The notes below the pieces were generated by a model that made no database searches, was not told the DNA's origin, and worked only from the letters and a program-made list of their open reading frames with translations. Made by a program: the position numbers and the translations under genes. A stretch of 15,879 nucleotides of DNA from Bacteroides sp. UBA939. GTDB lineage: Bacteria > Bacteroidota > Bacteroidia > Bacteroidales > Bacteroidaceae. The DNA lies in the NCBI RefSeq assembly GCF_002293435.1, contig NZ_DBDF01000127.1, forward strand, positions 2,782 to 18,660. Reading direction: 5' to 3'. The number at the start of each line of letters is the position of its first letter. Within the stretch, counting starts at the first letter, position 1. This document shows positions 6,170 to 13,478 of the stretch, in pieces.

Positions 6170-8881
6170 TTAAAACAGCTTCATCTGCCCCGTTAACTCA
6201 TCCCGGATGTCATCATCGCTTTTACCGTAATCGGGATCCAGAATCTCAGGCTCTTCTTCTTCCCTGTCTTCCGGCTCCTGCCGCACTTCGGGCTGACGCG
6301 TAGGTTCCAACTCGTTGACCGTCTCCATTGTGAAGGTGGTGATACGTTTCCCTTTTGCCTTGAAACCTTTTACGGCGATGAATTCGTCCGCTTCTATAAT
6401 CATCGGTTCACGGAAACTGTCGTGCCCGCCGAATATAACTTCCAGGCGAGGATAATATTCATCCGTCAGCAGCAGCAGGCGATTGTTCTTGTTTTCCCCT
6501 ATATAATTCTGTTTACGTCCGGTTGCTTCCATGCAGAAACGTTTGATATAGGGAAGGTTCTGCTGGTCGGCATCGTAGAGTACGGCAGTCCATATCTTGT
6601 TCGGATCGTATTTCTCCATTATACGTATCGAGTCTTCGTAGTGGTTGCTGAGGTCGATGTTCGTGATGTAGAAGTCACCGTTGTTCAGCACTACGAGGAT
6701 TAATTCGTCGCTGTGGAATTCACCGAGGTATTCACCGCGTCCGTCGTAGTTGAGGCGCAGGATATCACGGTCGAACCACACCCTTCGTCCGCCCAGGGTA
6801 GAACCGCCGCGTTGCTTCAAGGCAACCTTGTGAACGGGTAGTTTGGTGAGGATATTACCTATAGATTGGCGTCCTTTGATGTTGATTTTGCTGAAGTCTT
6901 CCTCAAAGATAATCCGGCGAACGCGCGGGTTCGGTTTCAGGGTCACTTTAATTACTTCGGCTTCACCGTTGGGGTTGGCGCTGAAGTAAACCACGCGGGA
7001 GTCGGGAGTTCCCTGGGTGACATCATATTCACGGTCGCGTACGATGGCGGTTACGGCAAAGCGTTTGATGTAGTGCATTCCCTCTTTTCCGTTGCGATAT
7101 ACCACGTTGTATATGGTTCGTTTATCATTCTTCTTGAATATGGTGGCATAAAGGATATTTTTACCTACGAATTTCTTATCCGCTACCGGCGTGATGATGT
7201 ACTTACCGTTGCGGAAGAAAATGATAACGTCGTCAATATCCGAACAGTTGCTGAGGAACTCGTCTTTCTTCAGTGCAGTGCCGATGAAACCCTCTTCGCG
7301 GTTGATGTATAGTTTTTCATTGGCTTCTACTACCTTGGCTGCCTCAATGATATCGAAGTTGCGTAACTCTGTACGGCGGGGGAAGTTCTTGCCGTATTTG
7401 TCTTTCAGCATCCGGAACCAGTCGGTGGTGTACTTTACAATGTGGGCAAGATGATTGTCAACCTCTTCGATGTCCGCTTTCATGCGGGCTATCAGCTCGT
7501 CGGCCTTGTCGGAGTTGAACTTAAGGATACGTCCCATCTTGATTTCCATCAGCTTGAGGATGTCCTCTTTGGTCACTTCGCGAATAAACTGTGAGTAGTA
7601 AGGCGTCAGGCGCTTGTCGATGTGTTTGCAGGCTGCATCAATATTCTTTGCCTCCTCAAATTCCTTATCCTTGTAAATGCGCTCTTCAATGAAAATCTTT
7701 TCGAGCGATGCGAAATGCAGGCTTTCCAGGATTTCGTTTTTGCGTATTTCAAGCTCTTGTTGTAGCAAGGATAAAGTATTGTCGGCCGATTTCCTCAGTA
7801 CGTCACTAATCGTAAGGAAGTGAGGTTTGCTATCATCAATCACGCAACAGTTGGGAGAGATACTTATCTCGCAATCCGTAAAGGCATAGAGGGCGTCGAT
7901 GGTCTTGTCCGAAGACACGCCTGGCGCCAGATGAACCAGAATTTCCACGTTGCCGGAGGTCAGGTCTTCTACCTTCTTGATTTTGATTTTTCCCTTTTCG
8001 CTTGCCTTCACTATGGAGTCGCAGACGCTGGCAACAGTTTTCCCGTAAGGAATTTCTTTGATGGCAAGCGTCTTGTTGTCCACCTTCTCTATTTTGGCAC
8101 GTACGCGTACTGCGCCGCCGCGTTCGCCATCGTTGTATTTGGCTACGTCAATGCTTCCTCCCGTCTGAAAATCGGGATAAAGTTTAAATTCCTCACCATT
8201 CAGGAAAGAGATGGAAGCATCGCAAAGCTCATTGAAGTTGTGGGGTAGTATCTTGGATGAAAGACCTACCGCAATGCCTTCCACACCCTGCGCTAAGAGC
8301 AAGGGGAATTTCACGGGTAAGGTTACCGGTTCCTTGTTTCGTCCGTCATAAGAAAGTTTCCATTCGGTGGTTTTGGGGTTGAATACTACATCGAGGGCGT
8401 ACTTGGACAGGCGCGCTTCAATGTAACGGGAAGCGGCGGCGCCGTCGCCTGTAAGTATGTTACCCCAGTTTCCTTGGCAGTCTACAAGCAAATCTTTCTG
8501 TCCCAGCTGTACCAGTGCGTCACCAATGGAAGCATCGCCATGCGGGTGGAACTGCATGGTGTGGCCTACGATGTTTGCCACCTTGTTATAACGTCCGTCC
8601 TCCATGCGCTTCATAGAGTGCAGGATACGCCGTTGTACGGGTTTCAAACCATCGTTAATATGGGGAACGGCACGTTCCAGGATGACATACGAAGCATAGT
8701 CCAGAAACCAGTTCTGGTACATACCACTAAGTTGATGCTTAGCTTTTACGTCTTTCGTATCTGCGGGTTTATAATCCGAATGTCCTTCACTCCCTTCCGG
8801 GAGTTCATTCTCCAAGTCTTCTTTCGGAACTTCCAAGTCTTCGCTCATATCTGTTTGGGGATATCTATTCTGTATATTCAC
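6170..8881 (-). CDS. parC: DNA topoisomerase IV subunit A (ParC-type gyrase/topoisomerase A subunit)
   Basis: The breakage-reunion subunit of a type IIA topoisomerase, 903 aa, acting in chromosome decatenation or supercoil control with a ParE/GyrB-type partner not in this window. After a charged N-terminal tail the winged-helix/tower core begins near residue 55 (YASYVILERAVPHINDGLK). The DNA-cleaving tyrosine is Tyr153 in AASRYIEARLS. The quinolone-resistance loop reads HPHGDASIGDALV (112-124), with Ala117 where E. coli GyrA has Ser83 and Asp121 at the Asp87 position. The C-terminal half (about 530-860) should form the DNA-wrapping beta-pinwheel. It lacks a canonical gyrase QRRGGKG box (nearest is LKQRGGSTLGG), favouring topoisomerase IV over gyrase. 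The tail is strongly acidic. It appears transcribed alone from a promoter 20 bases upstream. Confidence 0.92.
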   Translation of the reverse strand: MNIQNRYPQTDMSEDLEVPKEDLENELPEGSEGHSDYKPADTKDVKAKHQLSGMYQNWFLDYASYVILERAVPHINDGLKPVQRRILHSMKRMEDGRYNKVANIVGHTMQFHPHGDASIGDALVQLGQKDLLVDCQGNWGNILTGDGAAASRYIEARLSKYALDVVFNPKTTEWKLSYDGRNKEPVTLPVKFPLLLAQGVEGIAVGLSSKILPHNFNELCDASISFLNGEEFKLYPDFQTGGSIDVAKYNDGERGGAVRVRAKIEKVDNKTLAIKEIPYGKTVASVCDSIVKASEKGKIKIKKVEDLTSGNVEILVHLAPGVSSDKTIDALYAFTDCEISISPNCCVIDDSKPHFLTISDVLRKSADNTLSLLQQELEIRKNEILESLHFASLEKIFIEERIYKDKEFEEAKNIDAACKHIDKRLTPYYSQFIREVTKEDILKLMEIKMGRILKFNSDKADELIARMKADIEEVDNHLAHIVKYTTDWFRMLKDKYGKNFPRRTELRNFDIIEAAKVVEANEKLYINREEGFIGTALKKDEFLSNCSDIDDVIIFFRNGKYIITPVADKKFVGKNILYATIFKKNDKRTIYNVVYRNGKEGMHYIKRFAVTAIVRDREYDVTQGTPDSRVVYFSANPNGEAEVIKVTLKPNPRVRRIIFEEDFSKINIKGRQSIGNILTKLPVHKVALKQRGGSTLGGRRVWFDRDILRLNYDGRGEYLGEFHSDELILVVLNNGDFYITNIDLSNHYEDSIRIMEKYDPNKIWTAVLYDADQQNLPYIKRFCMEATGRKQNYIGENKNNRLLLLTDEYYPRLEVIFGGHDSFREPMIIEADEFIAVKGFKAKGKRITTFTMETVNELEPTRQPEVRQEPEDREEEEPEILDPDYGKSDDDIRDELTGQMKLF

Positions 8882-8900
8882 TGGTTTTTTCAGTCGAATG

Positions 8901-8934
8901 CAAAAATACGAATTTTATCGGTAAAACCTGCAAG
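8901..8934 (-). promoter_or_regulatory. Bacteroides-type promoter for parC
   Basis: On the minus strand TATTTTTG (8901-8908) matches the -7 consensus TAnnTTTG. The only -33 candidate is CTTG (8931-8934), 22 bases upstream and one base short of TTTG. The box lies 20 bases before the ATG, giving a short leader. Confidence 0.55.
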
Positions 8935-9002
8935 AGAAGATTCTTTTTCCCGAATCACGAATGCTGACCGCTTGCTTAGGCGTCTTAAACAGGGGGTATA
9001 TG

Positions 9003-9485
9003 TCAGATGAAAACCATATTGTTATTTCTCAACCGTTGAAGATACATGCGGAATAGAATATCCGGGATGAAATAAGTATTGTCTTCTACCGACAGCAAAT
9101 CCAGTTCCATCAATTTGCGGGCAGCCGCCTGAATAGCGCTACTGGAAACCAATGAATACTTGCGGATGAAACCGGCGCTCATGATTTTCTCTGCTTTGCC
9201 TTCCGCGGCTATGGCATATAGCAACTCTTTCTGCCGTTCGGGAATCCTGGACAACATCTGACGATAGCCTCTGCCTGCTTCATCCAGAATCTCATCGACT
9301 GTTTCTCTTAATGTATCCGGCGTACATGCACCACCTGCAGGGGTGTTGATGAAAGCCTCGTGAAAGGTCTTCTGCATATAATACGTATTGCCGTCAAATA
9401 GATGGTATATTTTCAGTATGTCCTCCTCGTTAATTTCCCGCTCATAAACATTAAACCAGTGATGAACGAAGGGTATGTATTTGAA
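9003..9485 (-). pseudogene. 5'-truncated archaeal-type AAA ATPase remnant (C-terminal part only)
   Basis: The open frame continues upstream of its first ATG (9377) to an in-frame TAA at 9486-9488. The extra codons read as real protein (KYIPFVHHWFNVYEREI, then KIYHLFDGNTYYMQKTFHEAF). This is the helical lid and C-terminal winged-helix part of the PF01637-like ATPases common in Bacteroides, including RIPERQKELLYAIAAEGKA and RKLMELDLLSVEDNTYFIPD. The family is usually around 350-400 aa; the Walker A and B motifs and all of the N-terminal ATPase core are missing here. No start codon ATG precedes the break. An ATG at 9377 would give 124 aa, but that would lack catalytic parts, so I call it a remnant. 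The break coincides with a perfect hairpin at 9480-9508, and the neighbouring ATPase cassette begins 25 bases beyond. Confidence 0.75.
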
Positions 9486-9508
9486 TTATACAAATCGTAT
9501 AATTCAAA
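9480..9508. repeat. Perfect 12-bp inverted repeat at the truncation point
   Basis: TTTGAATTATAC (9480-9491) and GTATAATTCAAA (9497-9508) are perfect reverse complements around the 5-base loop AAATC. No T run follows on either strand, so it does not look like an intrinsic terminator. It supplies the in-frame stop of the ATPase remnant and lies just after the end of the two-gene cassette. Confidence 0.85.
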
Positions 9509-9532
9509 ATGAATAATTACTATCCTGCCATA

Positions 9533-10018
9533 TCACGTATGCTTAAGTTCCGACGGGAAGAATAAATGTTCCGCATCGAGAAAGACAACATAAAACACAT
9601 TCCCTATAATATGTCCTGCAACTCTGGGCTTCTGTCCTTTAATATCCATAACCACTGCCCAGTTGATGTTTTTATCTTGAATCACGGTTTGAGGATATCT
9701 AAATCCGGAAGATGGTGGAAAAGCTCCATATATCTTAATCATACGTTGTTGTTGTGCTTCTACCATATTACATTTGCATATTTCACCGAATTTTTCTACC
9801 ATGTATGCCAGCAACTTCTTCTCTTGCCACTCCGGATATGATTGACCTGGCGGAATTTGCCTTACATCAAAGTCCTTAAAGCTGAATACAACCTTAGGCA
9901 AATCCTCTTTTACTTTTCTCTCCTCTTTGGTGTTGCTTCGGCGTTCAAGAGACTTTTCGTCGATACTGCTAAACTTTTTCTTGAATTTATTCATCATCGG
10001 CGGTCTTTGAAAATTCAT
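9533..10018 (-). CDS. Unrecognised 161-aa partner of the AAA15 ATPase
   Basis: I do not recognise a named family. The N-terminus (1-40) is highly charged and basic (KFKKKF, ERRSNTKEERKVKEDL) and probably disordered. A compact domain follows (about 41-161): a first strand with KVVFSFKDFD (42-51), a helix rich in Glu and Lys (about 62-85), then IKIYGAFPPSSGFRYPQTV and a final strand pair WAVVMDIKGQKPRVAGHIIG and NVFYVVFLDAEHLFFPSE, ending KHT. The last part has the short strand-turn-strand look of small RelE-like or nuclease-like proteins, but no catalytic set can be named. Its start overlaps the end of the ATPase gene: ATGs at 10018, 9997 and 9994 all precede the ATPase stop at 9987-9989, so translational coupling is likely. 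RloB (PF13707), the usual partner of RloA-like ATPases, is not evident. A role as effector of an ATPase-controlled module is inference. Confidence 0.75.
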   Translation of the reverse strand: MNFQRPPMMNKFKKKFSSIDEKSLERRSNTKEERKVKEDLPKVVFSFKDFDVRQIPPGQSYPEWQEKKLLAYMVEKFGEICKCNMVEAQQQRMIKIYGAFPPSSGFRYPQTVIQDKNINWAVVMDIKGQKPRVAGHIIGNVFYVVFLDAEHLFFPSELKHT

Positions 10019-11384
10019 TTACGAAGCGGGCTATATCGCCAAAATATGGAATCGCACCGTATTTTCCTATTAGATAATCCTTCTCAAACGAGGCGTCGTT
10101 TCGCACACTTGTGGCTTGATTTATTTTGTATTCGACTAAAGAGTACAGGTCTGAACTGCCGGATGCGCTGTCTTTCTCTGTGAACCAGATTTGGTCGCGG
10201 CGGAATAAATCGTTTCTTAATAAGTTAGTATCATGTGATGCAAAAATCAATTGGGCATTGGTTGTATTGATTGTTGACTGGAATATTTTTAGCAATTCTA
10301 TGGATAACTTGGTGTGAATATTGCTTCCAAATTCGTCTATAACAAGAACGCTTCCATTTTCCAGTGTATCGAACCATGGGCCTAAAAGAGCAAACAACCT
10401 TTGTGTTCCGGCAGATTCTAATCCGAATTTCAATTCTGCTAACTCCATTAAATTCATTGCCTCATCATATTTCTTATGATAGGATGTTATTTCGAATTCT
10501 TTTCTTTCTAATTTTTTAAGCCCGCTTTGGGAAAAATTCTTTTTTAATTCCTCTTGCAGTTCACTGATCAATGAATTTATTTTGGGATATTTTTTAGCCT
10601 CAGTTATTTCCGGAATGACTTCTCCCAATATTTGTTCTTCAATATGGATATCCTCTATCCCAACATCTACTAACCTTATGAAATCAATAACAGTTTTTTT
10701 GAAAGTCGGATTATTAAGAAATTTATTAACGGTATATCCGACGGTATCTGTCGAATCTCCCGACAGAATATTGATATGTTCTTTAAACCAATTTTGTATC
10801 AGGATAGATTTCTCGCCATTCCACTGTGCTACGGAAGAAAGGAATAAGGTGTTTTTTCTTGTCCGGGTCTCAACGTCCTTTCCTTCTCTGAAGGTTTTTG
10901 AATTTACTTTTATTTCCTGGTATTCACGGGTAAAGCAGTTGCTTTCTCTGGTCGATTCGTTTGTATTCAAGAAAAACAGCCATTCGGAAACGATTTCATT
11001 TTTAGTGACTTCAAATCCATATCTATAACGGGTGTCTTCAATCATGAAAATCATTTCGAAGGAAGACTCTAATTTCTCGGTCAAGGAACTAAACAAAAAA
11101 GGCGTTACTTTAATTTCTTCTTCAGCAAGACTTTCTCTGGATGAATTTAATATAAATGCCCGGAAGAAGCTGAGGGCTGAAAACAGATTGCTCTTTCCGC
11201 TACCATTTGCACCATAAATAGCAGCACTTTTAAGATATTTCACTTTTTTGCTATTATCTGTAAAGACATTGTTCAGATCTTCGTTTTCGCCTTCTAATTC
11301 CTTCACGGAGTTTGAGCCTATCATGCTAAAGGTGACAGGGCTTTTGAACGATAAGTAATTGCTTACGCTAAATTCTATTATCAT
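9987..11384 (-). CDS. AAA15/RloA-like SMC-type ATPase (COG1106-like)
   Basis: An ABC-class ATPase of the AAA15/AAA21, RloA-like group, 465 aa from the chosen start MIIEFSVSNYLSF at 11384. The ATG at 11447 lies upstream of the promoter and adds 21 atypical residues. Visible parts are the N-terminal strand typical of the family, Walker A GANGSGKSN (58-66), and a middle insertion (about 200-310) with Lys/Glu-rich helices likely to form a short coiled coil. The signature-like ESAGTQRLF (323-331), Walker B GSVLVIDEF (344-352) and switch histidine in FASHDTNLL (His384) follow. The C-terminal IGKYGAIPYF is characteristic of RloA-like proteins. Relatives occur as sensors or motors in anti-phage and toxin-like modules (RloAB, PARIS, Septu-like). 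The downstream 161-aa gene overlaps by 32 bases. Base composition is visibly more AT-rich than parC or glyS, suggesting acquisition. Ligand and trigger are unknown. Confidence 0.9.
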   Translation of the reverse strand: MIIEFSVSNYLSFKSPVTFSMIGSNSVKELEGENEDLNNVFTDNSKKVKYLKSAAIYGANGSGKSNLFSALSFFRAFILNSSRESLAEEEIKVTPFLFSSLTEKLESSFEMIFMIEDTRYRYGFEVTKNEIVSEWLFFLNTNESTRESNCFTREYQEIKVNSKTFREGKDVETRTRKNTLFLSSVAQWNGEKSILIQNWFKEHINILSGDSTDTVGYTVNKFLNNPTFKKTVIDFIRLVDVGIEDIHIEEQILGEVIPEITEAKKYPKINSLISELQEELKKNFSQSGLKKLERKEFEITSYHKKYDEAMNLMELAELKFGLESAGTQRLFALLGPWFDTLENGSVLVIDEFGSNIHTKLSIELLKIFQSTINTTNAQLIFASHDTNLLRNDLFRRDQIWFTEKDSASGSSDLYSLVEYKINQATSVRNDASFEKDYLIGKYGAIPYFGDIARFVNEFSKTADDE

Positions 11385-11414
11385 CTTACTTGTGTGTATT
11401 GGGGTTATTTTTCG

Positions 11415-11444
11415 CAAAGATAATCGTTTTTTTAAATCCGCAAA
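11415..11444 (-). promoter_or_regulatory. Bacteroides-type promoter of the ATPase/partner cassette
   Basis: On the minus strand TATCTTTG (11415-11422) is a perfect -7 box and TTTG (11441-11444) a perfect -33 box, separated by 18 bases (usual 19-21). The start of transcription should fall near 11408, about 24 bases before the ATG at 11384. This supports that start over 11447 and shows that the cassette carries its own promoter. Confidence 0.75.
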
Positions 11445-11597
11445 CAATAAAAAATGAGAAAAATTCGCAGAATATCTGATTTAACGCTTAAAATAAGCCG
11501 GTTAGGGACCGATATATCCTCGAACTTGTCAGCGTGCCGCCTGCTGACTTTTCTCACCGACTATCCGAGCTATTCTTTCTCCCTGTTTCACCCTTGT

Positions 11598-11674
11598 CTG
11601 CTCCTTACCTGCTCCTTACCTGCTCCTTTGCAAATTCGGTTCTATAGACAAGGAGAAGGTAAGGAACAGGTAAG
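11598..11674. repeat. Tandem 11-mer and long inverted repeat
   Basis: Three tandem copies of the 11-mer CTGCTCCTTAC lie at 11598-11630 (the third ends in TTG). Bases 11604-11626 are the reverse complement of 11652-11674 with two mismatches in 23, around a 25-base loop, giving a strong potential hairpin. No T run follows directly, so a terminator role is not obvious. Function is unknown; a dispersed repeat is possible. Confidence 0.75.
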
Positions 11675-11704
11675 CTATAAATAACTACCCGGTACGGTTC
11701 AGGC

Positions 11705-11821
11705 ATGGAATCAGTGCGGTCGGGCTGTGGAGTCGGCGCGGTTTTCTACGACAATGGCGTCGCAGCCTTCCTTACCGGGCAAATTATGGCGGGAGTGCAA
11801 GGCGAGAGTTTGCAACGATAA
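11705..11821 (+). CDS. Possible 38-aa small ORF in the glyS leader region
   Basis: An ATG at 11705 opens a 38-codon frame ending TAA at 11819-11821. The product is Gly/Ala-rich (GVGAVFYDNGVAAFLTGQ, then QGESLQR). It occupies a patch distinctly more GC-rich than its surroundings, which could be the decayed end of a larger gene. It lies before the glyS -7 box, so it would not be in the glyS transcript predicted here. There is no homology that I recognise and no clear promoter. Low confidence. Confidence 0.2.
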   Translation: MESVRSGCGVGAVFYDNGVAAFLTGQIMAGVQGESLQR

Positions 11822-11864
11822 GATAAATTAATAACCCACCTGCCCGACTTACGATATAAATCCC

Positions 11865-11872
11865 TATCTTTG
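11865..11872 (+). promoter_or_regulatory. -7 promoter box for the glyS-FKBP operon
   Basis: TATCTTTG matches TAnnTTTG exactly, 52 bases before the glyS ATG. No TTTG is seen at the expected -33 position (around 11840-11846). A short leader containing TTTTTAATAAAG follows. Confidence 0.55.
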
Positions 11873-11924
11873 TGGCGCTTTTTAATAAAGAACAGGATTA
11901 AAATTAATAGATACAACAAGAAAG

Positions 11925-13466
11925 ATGGCACAAGAAGACGTTTTTAAGAAACTCGTATCACATTGCAAGGAATATGGCTTCGTATTCCCTTCCAGCGACA
12001 TTTACGACGGACTGGGAGCTGTGTATGACTACGGGCAGATGGGTGTGGAACTGAAAAATAACATTAAGCAATACTGGTGGCAGAGTATGGTGCTGTTGCA
12101 CGAAAACATTGTCGGCATTGATTCCGCTATATTCATGCACCCCACTATCTGGAAAGCCAGCGGGCACGTGGACGCATTCAACGACCCGTTGATTGACAAC
12201 CGTGACTCCAAAAAACGCTATCGTGCCGACGTACTGATTGAAGACCAACTCGCCAAGTACGATGATAAGATAGATAAAGAAGTAGCGAAGGCAGCCAAAC
12301 GCTTCGGAGACGCTTTTGACGAAGCACAGTTCCGTAGCACGAACGCCCGCGTACTCGAGAATCAGGCTAAGCGCAACGCTTTGCACGAACGTTTCGCAAA
12401 AGCCCTCAATGATAGCAACCTCGATGAACTCCGCCAGATTATCCTGGACGAAGAAATCGTTTGCCCCATCAGCGGTACGAAGAACTGGACGGAAGTTCGC
12501 CAGTTTAACCTGATGTTTTCCACCGAAATGGGTTCCACGGCAGATGGCGCCATGAAGATTTACCTGCGTCCGGAAACGGCTCAAGGCATCTTTGTGAACT
12601 ACCTCAATGTACAGAAAACCGGACGTATGAAAGTACCTTTCGGCATTGCACAGATTGGTAAGGCTTTCCGTAACGAGATTGTTGCCCGTCAGTTCATCTT
12701 CCGTATGCGTGAGTTCGAACAGATGGAAATGCAGTTCTTTGTGAAGCCCGGAACGGAACTGGACTGGTTCAAGACGTGGAAAGAAACCCGTTTGAAGTGG
12801 CATAAAGCGCTGGGCTTTGGTGACGACCATTACCGTTATCACGACCATGACAAGCTGGCTCACTACGCTAATGCCGCTACCGATATCGAATTCCTGATGC
12901 CGTTCGGTTTCAAGGAAGTAGAAGGCATCCACAGTCGTACCAACTTTGACTTGTCCCAGCATGAGAAATTCTCGGGCAAGAGCATCAAGTACTTCGATCC
13001 GGAACTGAATGAATCCTACACTCCGTACGTTATCGAAACCTCCATAGGCGTTGACCGTATGTTCCTCAGCATCATCTCTGCTTCTTATTGTGAAGAACAG
13101 TTAGAAAACGGAGAAAGCCGCGTAGTGTTGAAATTGCCTGCCGCGTTGGCTCCTGTGAAACTCGCTGTGATGCCGTTGGTGAAGAAAGACGGTCTGCCCG
13201 AAAAGGCGCGTGAAATCATCGACAGCCTGAAGTTCCACTTCCATTGCCAGTATGATGAAAAAGACTCTATCGGCAAACGCTACCGTCGTCAGGACGCTAT
13301 CGGTACTCCATACTGCGTAACAGTTGACCATCAAACTCTGGAGGATAACTGCGTGACACTGCGTAACCGTGATACGATGCAGCAGGAACGCGTGGCTATC
13401 GCTGAACTGAATAATATTATAGCAGATCGTGTCAGCGTAACTTCGCTGCTGAAGATGTTGCAGTAA
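11925..13466 (+). CDS. glyS: Glycine--tRNA ligase (homodimeric class II)
   Basis: Charges tRNA-Gly with glycine using ATP, in the cytoplasm. It is 513 aa, of the single-chain alpha2 type (archaeal/eukaryotic-like, also used by Bacteroidetes), not the alpha2-beta2 enzyme. The N-terminus has FPSSDIYDGLGAVYDYG (21-37), typical of the family. A helical insertion (about 100-175) precedes MFSTEMG (197-203) and LRPETAQGIFVNY (214-226). Motif 2 is FRNEIVARQFIFRMREFEQ (248-266) and motif 3 is ETSIGVDRMFLSII (371-384). The C-terminal anticodon-binding domain begins near residue 405 (APVKLAVMPLVKK). The start ATG is preceded by an A-rich stretch (CAAGAAAG) as usual in Bacteroides. It is first of an operon with the FKBP lipoprotein gene 12 bases downstream. 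A long open frame on the opposite strand (11958-12962) is a shadow of its codon use. Confidence 0.98.
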   Translation: MAQEDVFKKLVSHCKEYGFVFPSSDIYDGLGAVYDYGQMGVELKNNIKQYWWQSMVLLHENIVGIDSAIFMHPTIWKASGHVDAFNDPLIDNRDSKKRYRADVLIEDQLAKYDDKIDKEVAKAAKRFGDAFDEAQFRSTNARVLENQAKRNALHERFAKALNDSNLDELRQIILDEEIVCPISGTKNWTEVRQFNLMFSTEMGSTADGAMKIYLRPETAQGIFVNYLNVQKTGRMKVPFGIAQIGKAFRNEIVARQFIFRMREFEQMEMQFFVKPGTELDWFKTWKETRLKWHKALGFGDDHYRYHDHDKLAHYANAATDIEFLMPFGFKEVEGIHSRTNFDLSQHEKFSGKSIKYFDPELNESYTPYVIETSIGVDRMFLSIISASYCEEQLENGESRVVLKLPAALAPVKLAVMPLVKKDGLPEKAREIIDSLKFHFHCQYDEKDSIGKRYRRQDAIGTPYCVTVDHQTLEDNCVTLRNRDTMQQERVAIAELNNIIADRVSVTSLLKMLQ

Positions 13467-13478
13467 CCTAACATATAA

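Larger units (their letters stand above)
11448..11924. other. Intergenic region upstream of glyS
   Basis: This stretch between the cassette promoter and glyS holds no convincing gene. It contains the 11604-11674 inverted repeat, a weak 38-codon reading frame (11705-11821) in an unusually GC-rich patch, and the glyS -7 box at 11865-11872. A 76-codon plus-strand frame (11454-11684) runs across the repeat and shows no recognisable protein character. Confidence 0.6.

Noticed and set aside
9480..9508. Intrinsic terminator for the ATPase/partner cassette
   Set aside because: The hairpin is perfect, but the stem is AT-rich and no T run follows on either strand.
11385..11447. N-terminal extension of the AAA15 ATPase to the ATG at 11447
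   Set aside because: The extension runs across a near-consensus promoter (11415-11444), and the family normally begins at the MIIEFSVSNY-type strand.
11454..11684. 76-codon plus-strand frame
   Set aside because: It runs through the tandem/inverted repeat; the product is low-complexity in its second half, and no promoter or homology is evident.
11746..11931. 61-codon minus-strand frame with a hydrophobic N-terminus
   Set aside because: It overlaps the glyS promoter and start. The hydrophobic stretch comes from the AT-rich leader, not a recognisable membrane protein.
11958..12962. 334-codon open frame on the minus strand inside glyS
   Set aside because: It is fully antisense to a clear GlyRS gene with all class II motifs; its product has no recognisable domain. 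It is explained by the codon usage of glyS.
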